NCBI GenBank assembly: GCA_015146655.1 | Contig: VKHL01000002.1 | Coordinates: 248,001-312,000, forward strand | Source of the DNA: Ochromonas danica | Lineage: Eukaryota; Sar; Chrysophyceae; Chromulinales; Chromulinaceae | Direction of reading: 5' to 3' | Length of the DNA stretch: 64,000 nucleotides | In this document: one piece after another, positions 62,301 to 64,000 of the stretch | Layout of the letters: every line of letters starts with the position of its first letter | Numbering within the stretch: the stretch's first letter is position 1 | The notes under the pieces: generated by a model | Told to the model about the DNA's origin: nothing | Databases searched by the model: none | What the model saw: only the letters and a program-made list of their open reading frames with translations | Program-made: the position numbers and the translations under genes

Positions 62301-64000
62301 AAACACGCACATAATACCTTTGTCCAGGAATAAGATCGCCAATAATGTACTTGGTCGAAACACTGCTGATATTGGCTTGTGTCTGCTGCCATCCATAGCT
62401 AGCATTACCAACAAATTGTGCATGCTGCATATAAGAAATCCACGGCGGTGACCACATTCCAGAGCAGAATATATTGTGATCGTAAATCTCCAAGAGAGGG
62501 ACATCAAAAGCCTCCGCAAACGTGACCATCCAAGTGATGGAGTTAAGTTCAACAATCTTGGCGACCTGCACCTCCGCAATATTGGGCATATTCTCCAGAA
62601 TTTGTTTCACATCTGAGGCGTTCGCGGTGACAGGGATATCCGCAGAATAGTACGTACCCGCAATTAAAGCCTGGCCATAATGATAGATGTCAGAAGCAGA
62701 CGATCGAGAACGATCATTAACGGTGGTCAATCTCAGAGAGAATCGCTGAAATCCTGTACTATTGGCACAGAAAATGCTAATATTCTGCACTGTAGGAACA
62801 ATCTGGTCGAAAGGGGACTTGCTCCATTCAACCACATAGCTAGAAATAGAATCTCCACCATCCCCAACCACATATGGATAGGCAATAGCAGGATATCCCC
62901 AGTTCACCTTCAAAGAGCGTGCATAAGAAACCATATCGGACACATCACCATCAAAGGACAACGTAGGGTTGAAAGGAGGATCAGGTTGCTGATGTGGCTT
63001 GAAAGAGAAAGTAGCGGATGGTTGACCATACCCCAGTGAATTATGAGCAACAACTCTCACGTAAACTACCTCACCCATAGTTAAGTTTGAAATATTGAAA
63101 ATAGTCATGTTTAACCCGGTGTTGAGAACAACAGCAGTTTGGAGGTATTGTGTAGTGAATGAGCTATCAACATCCCACTCGACTCTCCACTTATCAATCC
63201 CAACACCATTGCGTACTGGTGGATAGAAATAGATCATACCGGAACTGCGGGTGAAAGATCGAGGTTCATCAACATTTGGATAAAGAGGCACTGTCAGTTG
63301 CGATGCACCCGGCAATCCACGCGATAAAATAGTGAAAACGACAGCACTGTTCTCACTGCACTCCTCAAGACCCACAGGACACGTTGGAATGGCTCTTTGC
63401 GAACCACTGCGATAATCTACGACTGTAGAAATGGCAGTTGTATCATGGGAACCAACAAATGCATACCACTTAGGACCATGACTACCTTGGTCATTGACCG
63501 CGCGCACACGAACAATATACTCATCATACGGCGTTGAAGAGATGTACAATTCGTAATTTTCCACTCCTTGAGTAGCCAACACTGTGGTATTGAAAGGATA
63601 TGAAGAACCACCATCATCGCTCCATTCCACTATAAAGTATGACAGAACGCCACCATAGAGCTTACCCGATGACCAGGTCACAAGAAGTTGATCACCTACA
63701 GAAGATGGAGCAGAGAATACCAACACATTAATTGGCAATCCAGGTGGCGATCTAGGGGTGATAGCACCCAAATTATCACCATCACTTGATACAGCACAGA
63801 TTTGTCCAGGCCCTATTCCAATCTCATTTATGGCTGCAACACTAACAAAGACCGCTTCACCTTCTTTAAGATCGTCTACATCAAAAAGTGTTGTGGTGAA
63901 GTAGTTTGCCATATAGGTTCGTTCTTGATTTGAAGTAAATGGCTGTGTATATGAACAACTCAAGCCATCTTTAACGTCAGATGAGACAAGTACAAGCTCG
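35311..64000 (-). CDS. Giant extracellular FN3 / EVQ-module protein (5' end beyond window)
   Basis: One uninterrupted frame codes for at least 9,562 residues and is still open at the window edge, so start and signal peptide are not seen. About 24 fibronectin type III signatures recur, with strand C as 'Y-x-V-E-W-D' and strands E-F as L-x-x-G-x-x-Y-Y-V-R-V-x-A-x-N-x-x-G (e.g. YYVRVSACNSVGCG, YYVRVFAINSAGLG). About 40 copies of a second 90-110 residue module occur: E-V/I-Q start, 'G-x-F-x-L-x-F', 'I-x-Y-D-A-x-A', 'A-L-x-x-L', 'V-x-V-x-R', then G-Y-x-W-x-V/I-T-F and G-D-x-P. EVQ modules sit inside FN3 domains, and a third 'GD' segment sits inside some EVQ modules. Many N-glycosylation sites and few cysteines suit a cell-surface or secreted adhesive or coat protein. 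The C-terminus ends shortly after the last FN3 (VSRVTAVAKF) with no membrane anchor. The function is inferred. Confidence 0.93.
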   Translation of the reverse strand, partial: ELVLVSSDVKDGLSCSYTQPFTSNQERTYMANYFTTTLFDVDDLKEGEAVFVSVAAINEIGIGPGQICAVSSDGDNLGAITPRSPPGLPINVLVFSAPSSVGDQLLVTWSSGKLYGGVLSYFIVEWSDDGGSSYPFNTTVLATQGVENYELYISSTPYDEYIVRVRAVNDQGSHGPKWYAFVGSHDTTAISTVVDYRSGSQRAIPTCPVGLEECSENSAVVFTILSRGLPGASQLTVPLYPNVDEPRSFTRSSGMIYFYPPVRNGVGIDKWRVEWDVDSSFTTQYLQTAVVLNTGLNMTIFNISNLTMGEVVYVRVVAHNSLGYGQPSATFSFKPHQQPDPPFNPTLSFDGDVSDMVSYARSLKVNWGYPAIAYPYVVGDGGDSISSYVVEWSKSPFDQIVPTVQNISIFCANSTGFQRFSLRLTTVNDRSRSSASDIYHYGQALIAGTYYSADIPVTANASDVKQILENMPNIAEVQVAKIVELNSITWMVTFAEAFDVPLLEIYDHNIFCSGMWSPPWISYMQHAQFVGNASYGWQQTQANISSVSTKYIIGDLIPGQRYYVRVCASNDLGYGIRRLSAPPYAIVPITQPSPPTQFEVDWASPRVFLTTGSSVLVKIGPSVFNGGDLISTFNLQWDVVSSFDSGLSKAPLGNVIVSAYTYICKQCVYSIDFDYNDDSSAVTVSYRGSQNSIRMLQAGSRVVVPTTDDGIPYTFVVGTAVPTRSSFTVKDRGLRETIFNGTYTPADLILMGAQVEVDGLQTGSRYYFRVAAINSKGSCDTSLSFNDQCGSFVSTSPSSIIPLAPPAVPVNISAQVSGKNSVVVSWIEPSSSSPIISYRVDAFTRSKSTTSSYSFFGDHEIQVISTGEANVTSGTFTIAFGNFSLALPGSVNVVSNSYAINTTEDWSSLLEPNDQILLLGNVYTVASYQFKYSWQIIVNEKIVLSSPTAKVTDIVVYARPKTQPIPFNVTAQTLEYLLENQPGFGQVHVERMLVNAGYTWTVTFMTNVGDQPQMVANGLQLLGSVPQVTVLTARDGSNPDNYRFVMIQGSNDSMQIELTDLLQGEAWYFRVLATNSIGDGMLSEVVVATPGTVPTSPSLFFIQPRSSSSVKGIFTQDAQSNGDEVANYVITVATQEIQPGDNIEVASSNSSFTLVVPPSYQIQKLYTSAHTLPFNAGATFTVSLGSFYGVYNAYAGLSGSVMARVDVTHLATFVTLSSDFNNIASLKEVLTPGEFIKVRDQEFRVCLNQDQSFTSEYGLYSDAVIPLCDAEHPFVEKQFDAGFAGNVLHSVPIYKLDTVVGGANSPVMGASSLYITTISGHWNPEVSKLNYGDWISVGHPVNGEVFRVLSNRAPEILLGTWVDPSVSASLSITGLKHATYEVQTITFSPISGSLTLSDLQSGYRLRFRGATTFITEAGGYYGCLNVLSSEYEVREELINLYSIDDVVVSRDNSSSSAVVYSVTFVGDLVRGDVPQIEVIDVGSNGCDASAVSASVSTIQQAVLPIYRLETTAALPFDCSANELKDALESLPLAGGVEVERRVELNGFSWLVSFLGFNAASTSSMPLLYVNDVNMIARVGGAASSYPVGEYVIDNLLSGVNYFFSISAINKYGIGPALLSSPVSKQPSDQTPNSPRSVRIYPLFDGGFTVEFNAPNFDGGQPVSEFMVQIDKTIEFDSGSGSTPLIGKTILSTDSSLRADVQVVSVMSPANYTPGGTFVLSFMNQRTEELDYNISAHGMKLALEQLSTIKTVDVKRDLICSKEKGMNNCGDDRGYTWMITFVDVVWPGEQTDEYLSAYSSRFGHRLNAYGDYLQSCGPVNHSATIGCNSDGLTTVFAHSVVEIQHLCICDGATTTLGLGSVNVSISPNPSVAELATALLSLELGYVGVTSIGSGHCGCVASVFELQFYSSLGDIPNLSVSPGRMTEVRKGREQFVRGVAQYSVSFAGGDIPNSVNSGFYVRVGAVNSVGSSSFAFPNAYPYWPYGLDLWPNPADVVNTTRSTATDLQVLLDASCSSSVASNTFIVLDIDTTASFFSSCGSSPCSPNQTEVLRSITFSGNCSSPLVIDHLVPGQSYFIRSRRCYVFVNDTVCSEYRYLDYPSHPSSSFSASTPVQPGTSLLTVLNSSTVSLDWIGPMVRPEGSNGLPLLSYSLSLAEGQNKIIRITISDVSAQFTGSFKVSDGLGVTRCIPLSVNALTFSYLLQELPSFDLVQVQLSTMSSSPSTQVFDAIFDSSYGNTVGLRLDSWCENHNNATIQFSTAVDGLQSDVDEIYSVSTSSKSAISGAFDIRYGFKGNFVKMVFGENSMNPLYGSVVAGQRVLAASESISHMLAPGSEIMIGDEILCIEEVDGASATFFPYNVHPISSETIFVQETLLCAGYLHINGSITVNVDLTLEVAVGDLLMIARGSKGSCNVAEKQVLHVATVTGTILTFNETVAIDSNYTIQIYRQKDLIVPYDVQTYELKSALQAHPEIGSVEIERFGPTLYDEYVWKVRFTSLNGPSTACLSTEPCLSVRSVVSTAIDVSGLAESDLNGRYVSDSYVAGRRLYRKLGSPYMFRYLTNSSRWAFTSQISILKQDSVVSLSVVPTFSTGSFVLANDKQILFSVGNDHHISSSIVQAGVQPSFDNIVASASVSTLIREVQSISVNHSSGLLFGGFSVEFNNSGSAVFVRVDETAVDLKNKLESLSTIGNVAVQRQILTDSAANFIGYKWLITFLSADGDIPDMVIYPYPHSNLQSSFYTVWSYSVVEEVKGVPLSHVQPIGELQAGHNYSVKLFASNEMGDGVSTLNVQNMGEGVVPMNFQLVGKPAAPVVASAVPTSQNQAELSFFLPADTSGGNVERIMVQYTTNFSISFDEANVMLRFRIENLAGNDTCGYWRIIYHTSRTTLLPWAADAETVETAFESLYSVQKVHVIRNVLSTSYGYEYIVQGYAGVDPLSLGAVHIDVSQLSSESLTERIAVNIDNPIVNPSPANYNGEWMYSSCSKIRIGQYGSHQVVSIPMTVGVDYSTAYYRLFLDGESTSCISFLATADELRWTLESLNNTNTVFVQIHTRSVDNVVFRDYHVFFEGVYQTLQWPILRLSDIDNGHQSWDVSLYPRQCTPTSDANAVISIVSINDQAACIDGITEVQAVVAESRSSLDGYFYVYYEGVRSTAISVNASAFLVEQAISNLINAPVSVTRFIHRDGYFEGYAWVITFPVDLGDVETLQVDDQFVIGSDAGVGVYPVFNLTTTAALNDISGHFVIRFEDESTIPLSHDATDGKVINALHNLTRIGKVVALGLRDHEVYSSLEFNATVPVVGSSTSSLRIDGNLTSAIAVGDFIGISGLQYNGFIIDMNTTDSATFIYMNSSFASTTASLNISVGAYRPSKVPLPGVVSIIPYSTIINATYGANRTVTTSILSTSGSIYISGVSYTVVSSAPCDGYPTVYCNVLASSYIGTSVENGYPSMAIFEASAVLYTTVAFDISVGDYVWIGDYQLAIVADSGIVGSSRYSVDARLLMNGFEAATAFKNGFGRERAIIFKEYLGSFGTLRVTVEDDWKGTDVVLFTHREDGVKPGTFRLGGLAEVQTVAFRAESLDIAQTVEASTPKYSLFLGNEFVGNFTYGAMAEDWKTALENLLSLDRVTVERNGDGSSEFWSFGYLYTVTFWGTYGYEAIPDLTVLFYDEVDLSVVQDTVREAQLTSDFSSRITALNNNQSYALSMISFNNVGISETSNAIVVTTPEYGAIAGLPQSVVLGQYHSESSLSLSYLPPINDGGLPIVTYLLETAQSPELDPSSPSYRGIEIANIPEIQVLTTSYRSGDNVKLRGGTFSLTLGGRTSAPLAHDIAAFDLQAVINELLGIQTVAIHPVVVSRQAWMRGFKWQVTFSGYKGDIGLMIPDGSMLLGDDAQIEVHEFVKGFADIVPGQYTNEVQTVRTQALSSVSGSFVLSMMGYKTPAIFFNESAISFKQKLEQLPTIFTVKVKREILSSSKRLYAWTITFTNMRKEVVQGAGNLPPLIVESNDLSPVTSATVDVFELVKGTHPLYFELSGLSRNIPQYVRLTAYNNRGYSPQSSLVSAIPVGQPLPARNVVLSVSSATSLLVTWEIDIDPTITAFSIESYSSPPIPEVQTITTSSTSSLSEIQRVTVESDENNLAGYFKLQFQNLSTENIRWNANADGEDSVAQHLARLPNVGFVDVSRQLSRIVVPGLTVNGSAAYNFVTIASGSANSLMVGSIIWISNQQFTIQSVNSSTIVLDKAFGIVTTKNVNVYVWSYGYSWDVTFTGLIGDVPQLSARSSDNWAGTNPIVKVTTIRNGVAPLSGTFRVSFNGATTPPIEHDISAFGMKAMLERLYTIGEVDVVRYRNGYGFDWQVTFLSEMGNVQDMTVNDAALSGPFARAQVSVLTHGALPDDYSIATLSSSSLSYNISGLQTGRSYQVRVRAVNSAGSSYPSISSPAQLAPQTAPSSPKNVSFFALSMSQLKLVWYQPSFTGGAPVVKYRVEWDISSDFKNVNVSGTKRELVVTSGQSVFCYTIDIVPSSSTIPRFARVSAYNGFDWSVAAYPTPSSTTGSVLPPGPPLSVKAIPTDERGILVSWIAPDTVDCAYGGNGGTPVTHYIVEWDSRSDFGTPAEQITLYDPAAISYQIGGRNIITGKSQLVLSPNVPYYIRVTAFNGQGGGSPGYAQNPIYTSDEPPLSPTNLQLLSINATQLLATWNYPSRDGGVTLEKYRLHYTTTEDFSGYDVIDLPMVKEVQTVAVEQQVVMEVQALRVLTEVSNEVQIVRTEVNGLDEIQTVTTTCDDVTNEVQRITTNAQDIDEIQTIELVGTDVNEVQLVQTHTLDLPEIQLVEVISPRVNAVQNIGVIVSNIDTTGCTVGSSCSSIEAHFQGYYRLQFDPNQCGRDSSVPDSNWCVAALEYYNMTGYACSSSTCLTDYIPFGSSALALQYQLCNITGDGTQSFMMDPQGNCVTVSKTSETLSAGSTGAYMMSYDITFVGNTLRGKIPALKILFTNVTYSISGAQMQSTYTTSGTTYNVGLVTQTGVATVTTQGNQPDGYVSLTYTCESKTTSVNVSVGSSSSSTIGNTITGTLPSGSLYQFIRLKNSYHQIVSQTGASTFLISPVFVSSSLRSVSDTLFVANAEVGVFYSDPTDAQGVSEACRYARQYTTSAITPEMVSLDIKTKLRALSDVINTNPLSIEVSRSFYIPSTAYVGYRWSITFHMQNGDVPMMICDTSSLAGTNSVSGAVCNVHEVRAGSLISGSLSLGMSYPHVYVGVPHNYTASAVPWNIDADSLATFLSAQIFFGSVDVSRVAYTPSNQIRWSGGYLWTITFVERNGDLPLMNYNISLNGTSTTNVTLEIGGQHHLLSMDDPGTAVDGNQVSGTYGLTVVDTTGNIFNSTSAFIPVTNVNGQAYSAADLQNKFVELFDGQSLVNVTRSAEPNDVMGYTYSIQFTGESVGGDMPMMVADTTALYATATASTSRAIGVLCVDSSVCVLGTYVVNVGIDIEEAVKGAQLQGTFQLIFNGYATGAIPYDASEVVVEQYLNDLPSISPSRVKVTRSGPMRTPSTQVAGYVWVITFASNKWVDPTTRNDTYIDGNWIGSATSWADVWPSGYSKAWGKNVGNQPLIVCSSGSLGVTNGVLPADGCLVEEVVSGTPPLSGGFYLTLDTTNSAVINVRSSLRTGIIIHNAFANASESGGDGTSLQEKLQALANVGDIHVERSAVDPNNGGYTWFITFLRDKSSSIGQFGNDCEQRDSYYNLCNSPGNVPSLGFVKGSLSGECISPMNRSLYNCSMITILTGDSPATAEPPGSKSVQRIYIDNPNYDGNFGLESFMIQYYDNTTMKNHTNCIPVHSSASYVQIALQSNISALSPRDGSRGVLVAEGTDTVNARNGKVYTIYFFDEGYHHQLSVHKCSNVTLSQWTVSTEVVRRGAIYGMTALQAGVQNGVVQRGNFTAFYVSGDTPSVASLKWNVAAEGSHSLKSYLESISSRKVNVTRLVIGKYGVVEYRIQFVYNPGEIPPGAGDIPLLMVTQGAATDGVVYRPEVYELIKGSEGLSGQFTVDLNNPYGPRNVSCDESDIRLQHKLEEFTTVGKVHVYRFEYPSPQSGGWGSVKVDPGTVGGYEWRVYFLKNTGAYDGFSFPPGSGNIDPLSVRYEAGVSLFGTNAQAVALTYQDGSNPIDGSFRLTFNSTDTCNIKYDQQALGVKYLLQSLPSVGTVDTQGSYRLMQQIPGVYVSSSRDSQTLTVQYSASTNGINPPDIRELLTSGDLIRIGGGNESDPNTQTSMDGASFFNAASVESGSPLLYLLGQSSESELLLPGESLRLGADTYGVMKTGAEVKTISVSCADNYGTCGGFYLILRFNREDIVSSCIWRSAGGDITPAMELQASFESYSLIGRDQLIVTRRSDPTLFSYVYSFYFYGTSVLGDLNDLEVANGCIDSNPANSSVPGLAPGSNVSSVTAVEGGYTEIQEVRLNVNDGFVDNGGMFQLKVQSPFNSTLFSNTTCFPFGIDAESLANALSALPALSSQPLPFRAMINSSTSPYLLTLESSYFGVLALGSTITFSLSPNTPLTVVKLVANKAIVVEGDALGFAVQHSEYYDVNLVHGDSVQVARFGTGNSTSTVMTLTVTADQPVPVYSGGYYRLRMVFEQDSRITANCIPFHATADDLEAAIDSLQFDFNGDGIYSSLDDGHVVVSRIGDGSVTSGYGYTYTLVFMGPPLRYTRSQVLGNSLPFVEIVEESTLGGCRAINGTITSSVAIQYNSSVNQTVWTLGVVNGVQQTTYGYVRPGDRVRLPSSDQPFRTYLVMDTTATTITVDLPLPRTTPVPSRLQVYVIDAAIPQFSVKTSIVGEDSYMYKLFFSGVQLSALNMIEVVACNSFRQFDGMRYALSTRRLQRGGSSEVQEIKLSSKYPLFEAGGKSYWKLTAGTTVISTSSDGFEWGVDPSVLQGAIFYGLNALANVERFGSGSEEDHFGYTYLISFADSDDDVPAMQVAVDGSIMDPVYQSPSTNHSQDDLNVFGKFNGSVDTVFTITINETSSLGDKFIWSNGSSEVHGPFTIVAGSIYYLGEGVFVKFGESVGHIFDDSWSFVGIRTADSLPQGTNITAFTRRSGTPEINQVNLQSGYMGTTTESVAIYKVPPVFSVQDQSIDVFRLIVGNISGLYNYSLEASWSFNGTSHSVSSVCLSSIAEDFSVESGLNEAFSGFCSTSDVCVSVVRSVDGVLYPGSYVYHIYMENEHFFDGLYTFSLSLNTSNRVCSHFNGNVSITRVASSSIHTPLTSIQIPLGLASSPTFAALLAASKVERVPIFKINGNLWAVTFSSYLGNAPAMIASAGSDLTPNTDLTVYDDVVTGIHPLSYVLNDLHTGIEYFGRIAAYTRGPLHGYSNYTFSTAAMINSNVPSTVPPELDYFSAEAVLNTTAVQSVSVGASHLSEIQTISTSAAEYAEVQNVVLTAPEGSTVMGNFALRFPEVQTVELRTSGSNELNGYFSLTYSHYNFTGGSFLLSATTACLSFTASADDVKNALESLPYVDSVDVIRSGYGGFTDYYGYKWSITFVGNMVAGVVRPLTVSYGLSSTSCASSLPSGVEFLVSTVNPYPAVGIDTEIQSFSIRASQQFIEGSYTLSFDGAVTDCIPWNATATDVQNAMEALDKIDAVYVERAGAGDASSNFGFTYTIFFTGNGLHQRDSSSSVQLATLIAEYDVNTCQQFAYFQDGTKQYFTPAEAYMNVSIIRRRGFNLQAANTSVSTFVHAFSLLPSYVELYDVRKSISDDRNGFMWTIVYDVSMGNVVQLVCGKDPVFTINHGICSSGTVIDGNHLGGYFYVENSNLLPYDVSADAMAAELQFLDGFGNISVSRTGPSSQGGFVWTITWLTVQGDVPPLQLVSLLSGAGAQLYGSTLQNGNYLSGSYILQYNGKTTVPIAYNASASAFAAALQAIAGLISVTKSDPTTEGGAVYMISFTGTYGAVPLIVPEYAGTLGGVNAVVFVDEVVKGARASGTSLSLSFSAPLHCSYSQVATGVCGAPVDYFFVEIGKTYGSVSQVLNITADYTVQIVRVAALSLLDEYFYIGEDASGFFQLTYGNVTSGPISAHSSAVDMRDALEALLPIHTVSVSRSFSAVKMQGHVRAIPGSEYLVCSDTCNFSELPPGDLILVGGLWYRVRQSYNGSNSVVPLALVNDSSIISYYTGVEDMSASYSRWARGYEWTVTFLDVDGGKVLPLGGPEHNLNPPDSAVSVRMADCDRCAYVDGLSVSTTYTLRVYAHNSNGAGSSSVTTGTPRQIPNAPNDVSVITLSDTQLEVFFSIPSGITADITQYTLQWDSDPDFENVLNGTATCATSGYGQCELQGSILDVRPPYKYIISRLTINTRYYIRVAARNSISFLVISSSSSDDEGTNWSAVVSAVTSYQVPSAPVLVTALVSGPSSLQILISPPTSTGGLNITQYLIEWASSEVVSGSSVINSINVSVSALPVLQQSTGVLVYEITGLTSGVTYWVAVAAKNNKGVGPYSNITSGIVPAGKPSQPTSVSLSTSTSQDTPITTSTVSWSMPSSNGGSAITGYLVEWWEGGAIPEVQVVQFISTSFPYISNGKFTLSFGPQPNVKETTSLLYYSTNAFNVRSELMDLGYAGVLSNYTSDFVIGDVNVTKSIIPRKGYQWTITFLSSTNYGDQVPLVANSMATSTDGETVAVYELVSGVRPGGSPEIQIISILAAGATSPQDLGGWFRLSFNGSETLTTYLEVSCSGSEMEQALLQLPTIRLMTVSRATVLTTASGINYAGFEWTITFSESIGNQPALQIDTSLIYTNKSSVLVSVYDGNNSLSAGSKASYAYPGEQPLNYQSQTVGPDIRSYTIPNLVPGNTYYVAVSAINSYGVGPLQKPSSLTASPAKQVPQPPQNVQLSVHPGSASTLDITYSAPSSDGGASILSYRVELDVTMAFQQPIVTSIPCPSSNIHSVFEVQTTGFINDPIVSGYFTLTFKNGYSTYVTDYIPYDATAMLSDEVGITSTVSGLSVTVHHNLNYVIASVNAEELVFPGDRVNFDYQLLPMQPFRVLSVNGTNITLNTVLSLEVGKRSSSQSSNLYRTIGGRGDPSSSRVACVADVSLCPLTRREIAGSMQSKFQTIANALPMGVKVDRDGPDETNGVIWRVTFLDNSQQGTLNFGMSVTAGSSTLQTLSGADANVTVKQLVSGSTYTSCAGTFEVPSNQALAIGQIYYARVFAFNEVGYSLPQVAPSGQKPHVVPGPPTSVVLSVVSETELRVRFNNPVDDGGDTVTSYMVEYSTYSNFYNALSLNVSYLAGGAPFSRVISGLTTGVFYYVRVSACNSVGCGNPALSVPPALNPYGASSAPTGVRLLVTSDSMLTVAFSDPVDNGGDVITKYRIEWDISPQFTSLASEPHKGYVDRDASKFRSYTITYLTKGQVYYVRVFAINSAGLGTPALSTPISASPALQVPGRPQTISASPGSSSGELVVNWLAPTIPWHNVPCYGLTTNPGVCPSTVSSGPPASNGGSAIIEYEISYSNLIDFSGLDSGRFTVPASILTYTIGNLTPDRLYYIRVLARNAQGSGSYCLYQEPNCLVVVSRVTAVAKF
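37455..38525 (-). repeat. FN3 domain split by two EVQ modules
   Basis: FN3 strands A-C (PSQPTSVSLSTSTSQ to TGYLVEWWEGG) are read from 38525 to about 38375. Two EVQ modules follow, opening with PEVQVVQF and PEIQIISI and closing with GYQWTITFLSS and GFEWTITFSES. The FN3 then resumes with YTIPNLVPGNTYYVAVSAIN at about 37530. This is the clearest example of the nested layout in the giant protein. Confidence 0.7.
41640..41810 (-). repeat. Short EVQ-strand tandem array
   Basis: Four EVQ-type strands occur in a row: AVQSVSVGASHLS, EIQTISTSAAEYA, EVQNVVLTAPEG and, after a short insert, EVQTVELRTSG. The first two are spaced exactly 13 residues apart. The array leads into a complete EVQ module (NGYFSLTY ... 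YGYKWSITFVG). Confidence 0.65.
42017..49990 (-). repeat. FN3 domain apparently split by about 15 EVQ modules
   Basis: Strands A-C (PPLSPTNLQLLSINATQL ... LEKYRLHYTTTEDF) are at about 49990-49815. No FN3 E-F signature then follows until PLSYVLNDLHTGIEYFGRIA, encoded just below 42017. The roughly 7.8 kb between (about 2,600 residues) is filled by the 13-residue EVQ array and about 15 EVQ modules, counted by their W/Y-x-I-T-F strands. Either one FN3 is interrupted by the whole run, or two half-domains have lost their partners. Confidence 0.5.
49460..49812 (-). repeat. Nine-unit 13-residue EVQ tandem repeat
   Basis: Read on the minus strand, successive units are EVQTVAVEQQVVM, EVQALRVLTEVSN, EVQIVRTEVNGLD, EIQTVTTTCDDVTN, EVQRITTNAQDID, EIQTIELVGTDVN, EVQLVQTHTLDLP, EIQLVEVISPRVN and AVQNIGVIVSNID. 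The spacing is 13 residues (39 nt), with one unit of 14. The DNA of the units is well diverged. Alternating hydrophobic residues after E-V/I-Q suggest beta strands. The array opens a normal EVQ module. Confidence 0.88.
51245..51450 (-). repeat. 'GD' beta segment inserted in an EVQ module
   Basis: Between the V-x-V-S-R strand and the YGYSWDVTFTG strand of one EVQ module lies an extra segment of about 60 residues: TVNGSAAYNFVTIASGSAN, then LMVGSIIWISNQQFTIQSVN and STIVLDKAFG. Comparable segments (L-x-x-G-D/S-x-I-x-I, then Y/F-x-V, then I-x-L) occur at about 36850-37055, 39480-39715, 43590-43800, 53915-54120 and 61170-61340. Confidence 0.6.

Noticed and set aside
35311-64000. Reading the giant repetitive frame as a transposon polyprotein or virus-derived gene
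   Set aside because: No polymerase, integrase, protease or capsid-like motif is seen; the content is FN3 and EVQ beta modules throughout.
40000-64000. Many short plus-strand open frames opposite the giant gene
   Set aside because: They are scattered, under 170 codons, and lie opposite a continuous coding frame with strong domain periodicity.

Overview
This is a gene-dense stretch of a protist nuclear genome. It holds fifteen protein-coding genes on both strands, two of them cut by the window edges, and I reconstructed 24 introns (59-126 nt, GT-AG plus one probable GC-AG). The genes are clearly eukaryotic: an SKP1-type protein, mitochondrial propionyl-CoA carboxylase alpha, ABCE1/RLI1 and the GATOR2 subunit WDR59. 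Three features point to a stramenopile (heterokont), possibly a chrysophyte-like or other plastid-bearing lineage: a membrane protein related to diatom silicon transporters, a signal peptide followed by an aromatic residue as in secondary-plastid leaders, and a giant extracellular protein of a style I associate with stramenopiles. The lineage is an inference. I saw no mobile element, CRISPR array, rRNA or tRNA.

Layout, left to right. 1-93 (-): start of an SKP1/elongin-C-type gene. 732-2446 (-): silicon-transporter-like protein. 2966-3694 (-): thioredoxin-like/DnaJ-zinc-finger fusion. 3822-5008 (+): secreted Sel1-repeat protein with a 23-nt microexon. 5200-6280 (-): cathepsin-L-like protease. 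6756-9218 (-): propionyl-CoA carboxylase alpha. 9697-10212 (+): coiled-coil protein, possibly ATG16-like. 10329-13641 (-): ankyrin-WW-LRR protein. 14227-16792 (+): type II membrane protein, probably a glycosyltransferase. 17090-25578 (+): 2,806-residue coiled-coil/IQ/LamG-like/LRR protein. 25673-26643 (-): membrane-anchored helical protein. 26919-29158 (+): ABCE1. 29384-33633 (+): WDR59. 33891-34255 (-): small two-helix membrane protein. 34395-35004 (+): protein with a UBA-like C-terminus.

The last 28.7 kb (35311-64000, -) is one uninterrupted reading frame still open at the window edge, coding for more than 9,560 residues. By eye it has about 24 fibronectin type III (FN3) signatures and about 40 copies of a second module of roughly 90-110 residues that usually begins with an E-V/I-Q strand (here the 'EVQ module'). 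The EVQ modules are not simply alternated with FN3 domains. They sit inside FN3 domains, between strand C and strands E-F. One FN3 domain appears to be split by about 2,600 residues holding about 15 EVQ modules. A third small beta-rich 'GD' segment is in turn inserted into some EVQ modules. The EVQ strand is also expanded into a nine-unit, 13-residue tandem repeat at 49460-49812. I regard this nested architecture as the most novel item here.

The genes show no operon-like functional grouping. Neighbours share short divergent promoters or converge with 94-306 bp between stop codons. A recurring TTAACTTA-type element lies about 35-100 nt upstream of several start codons.
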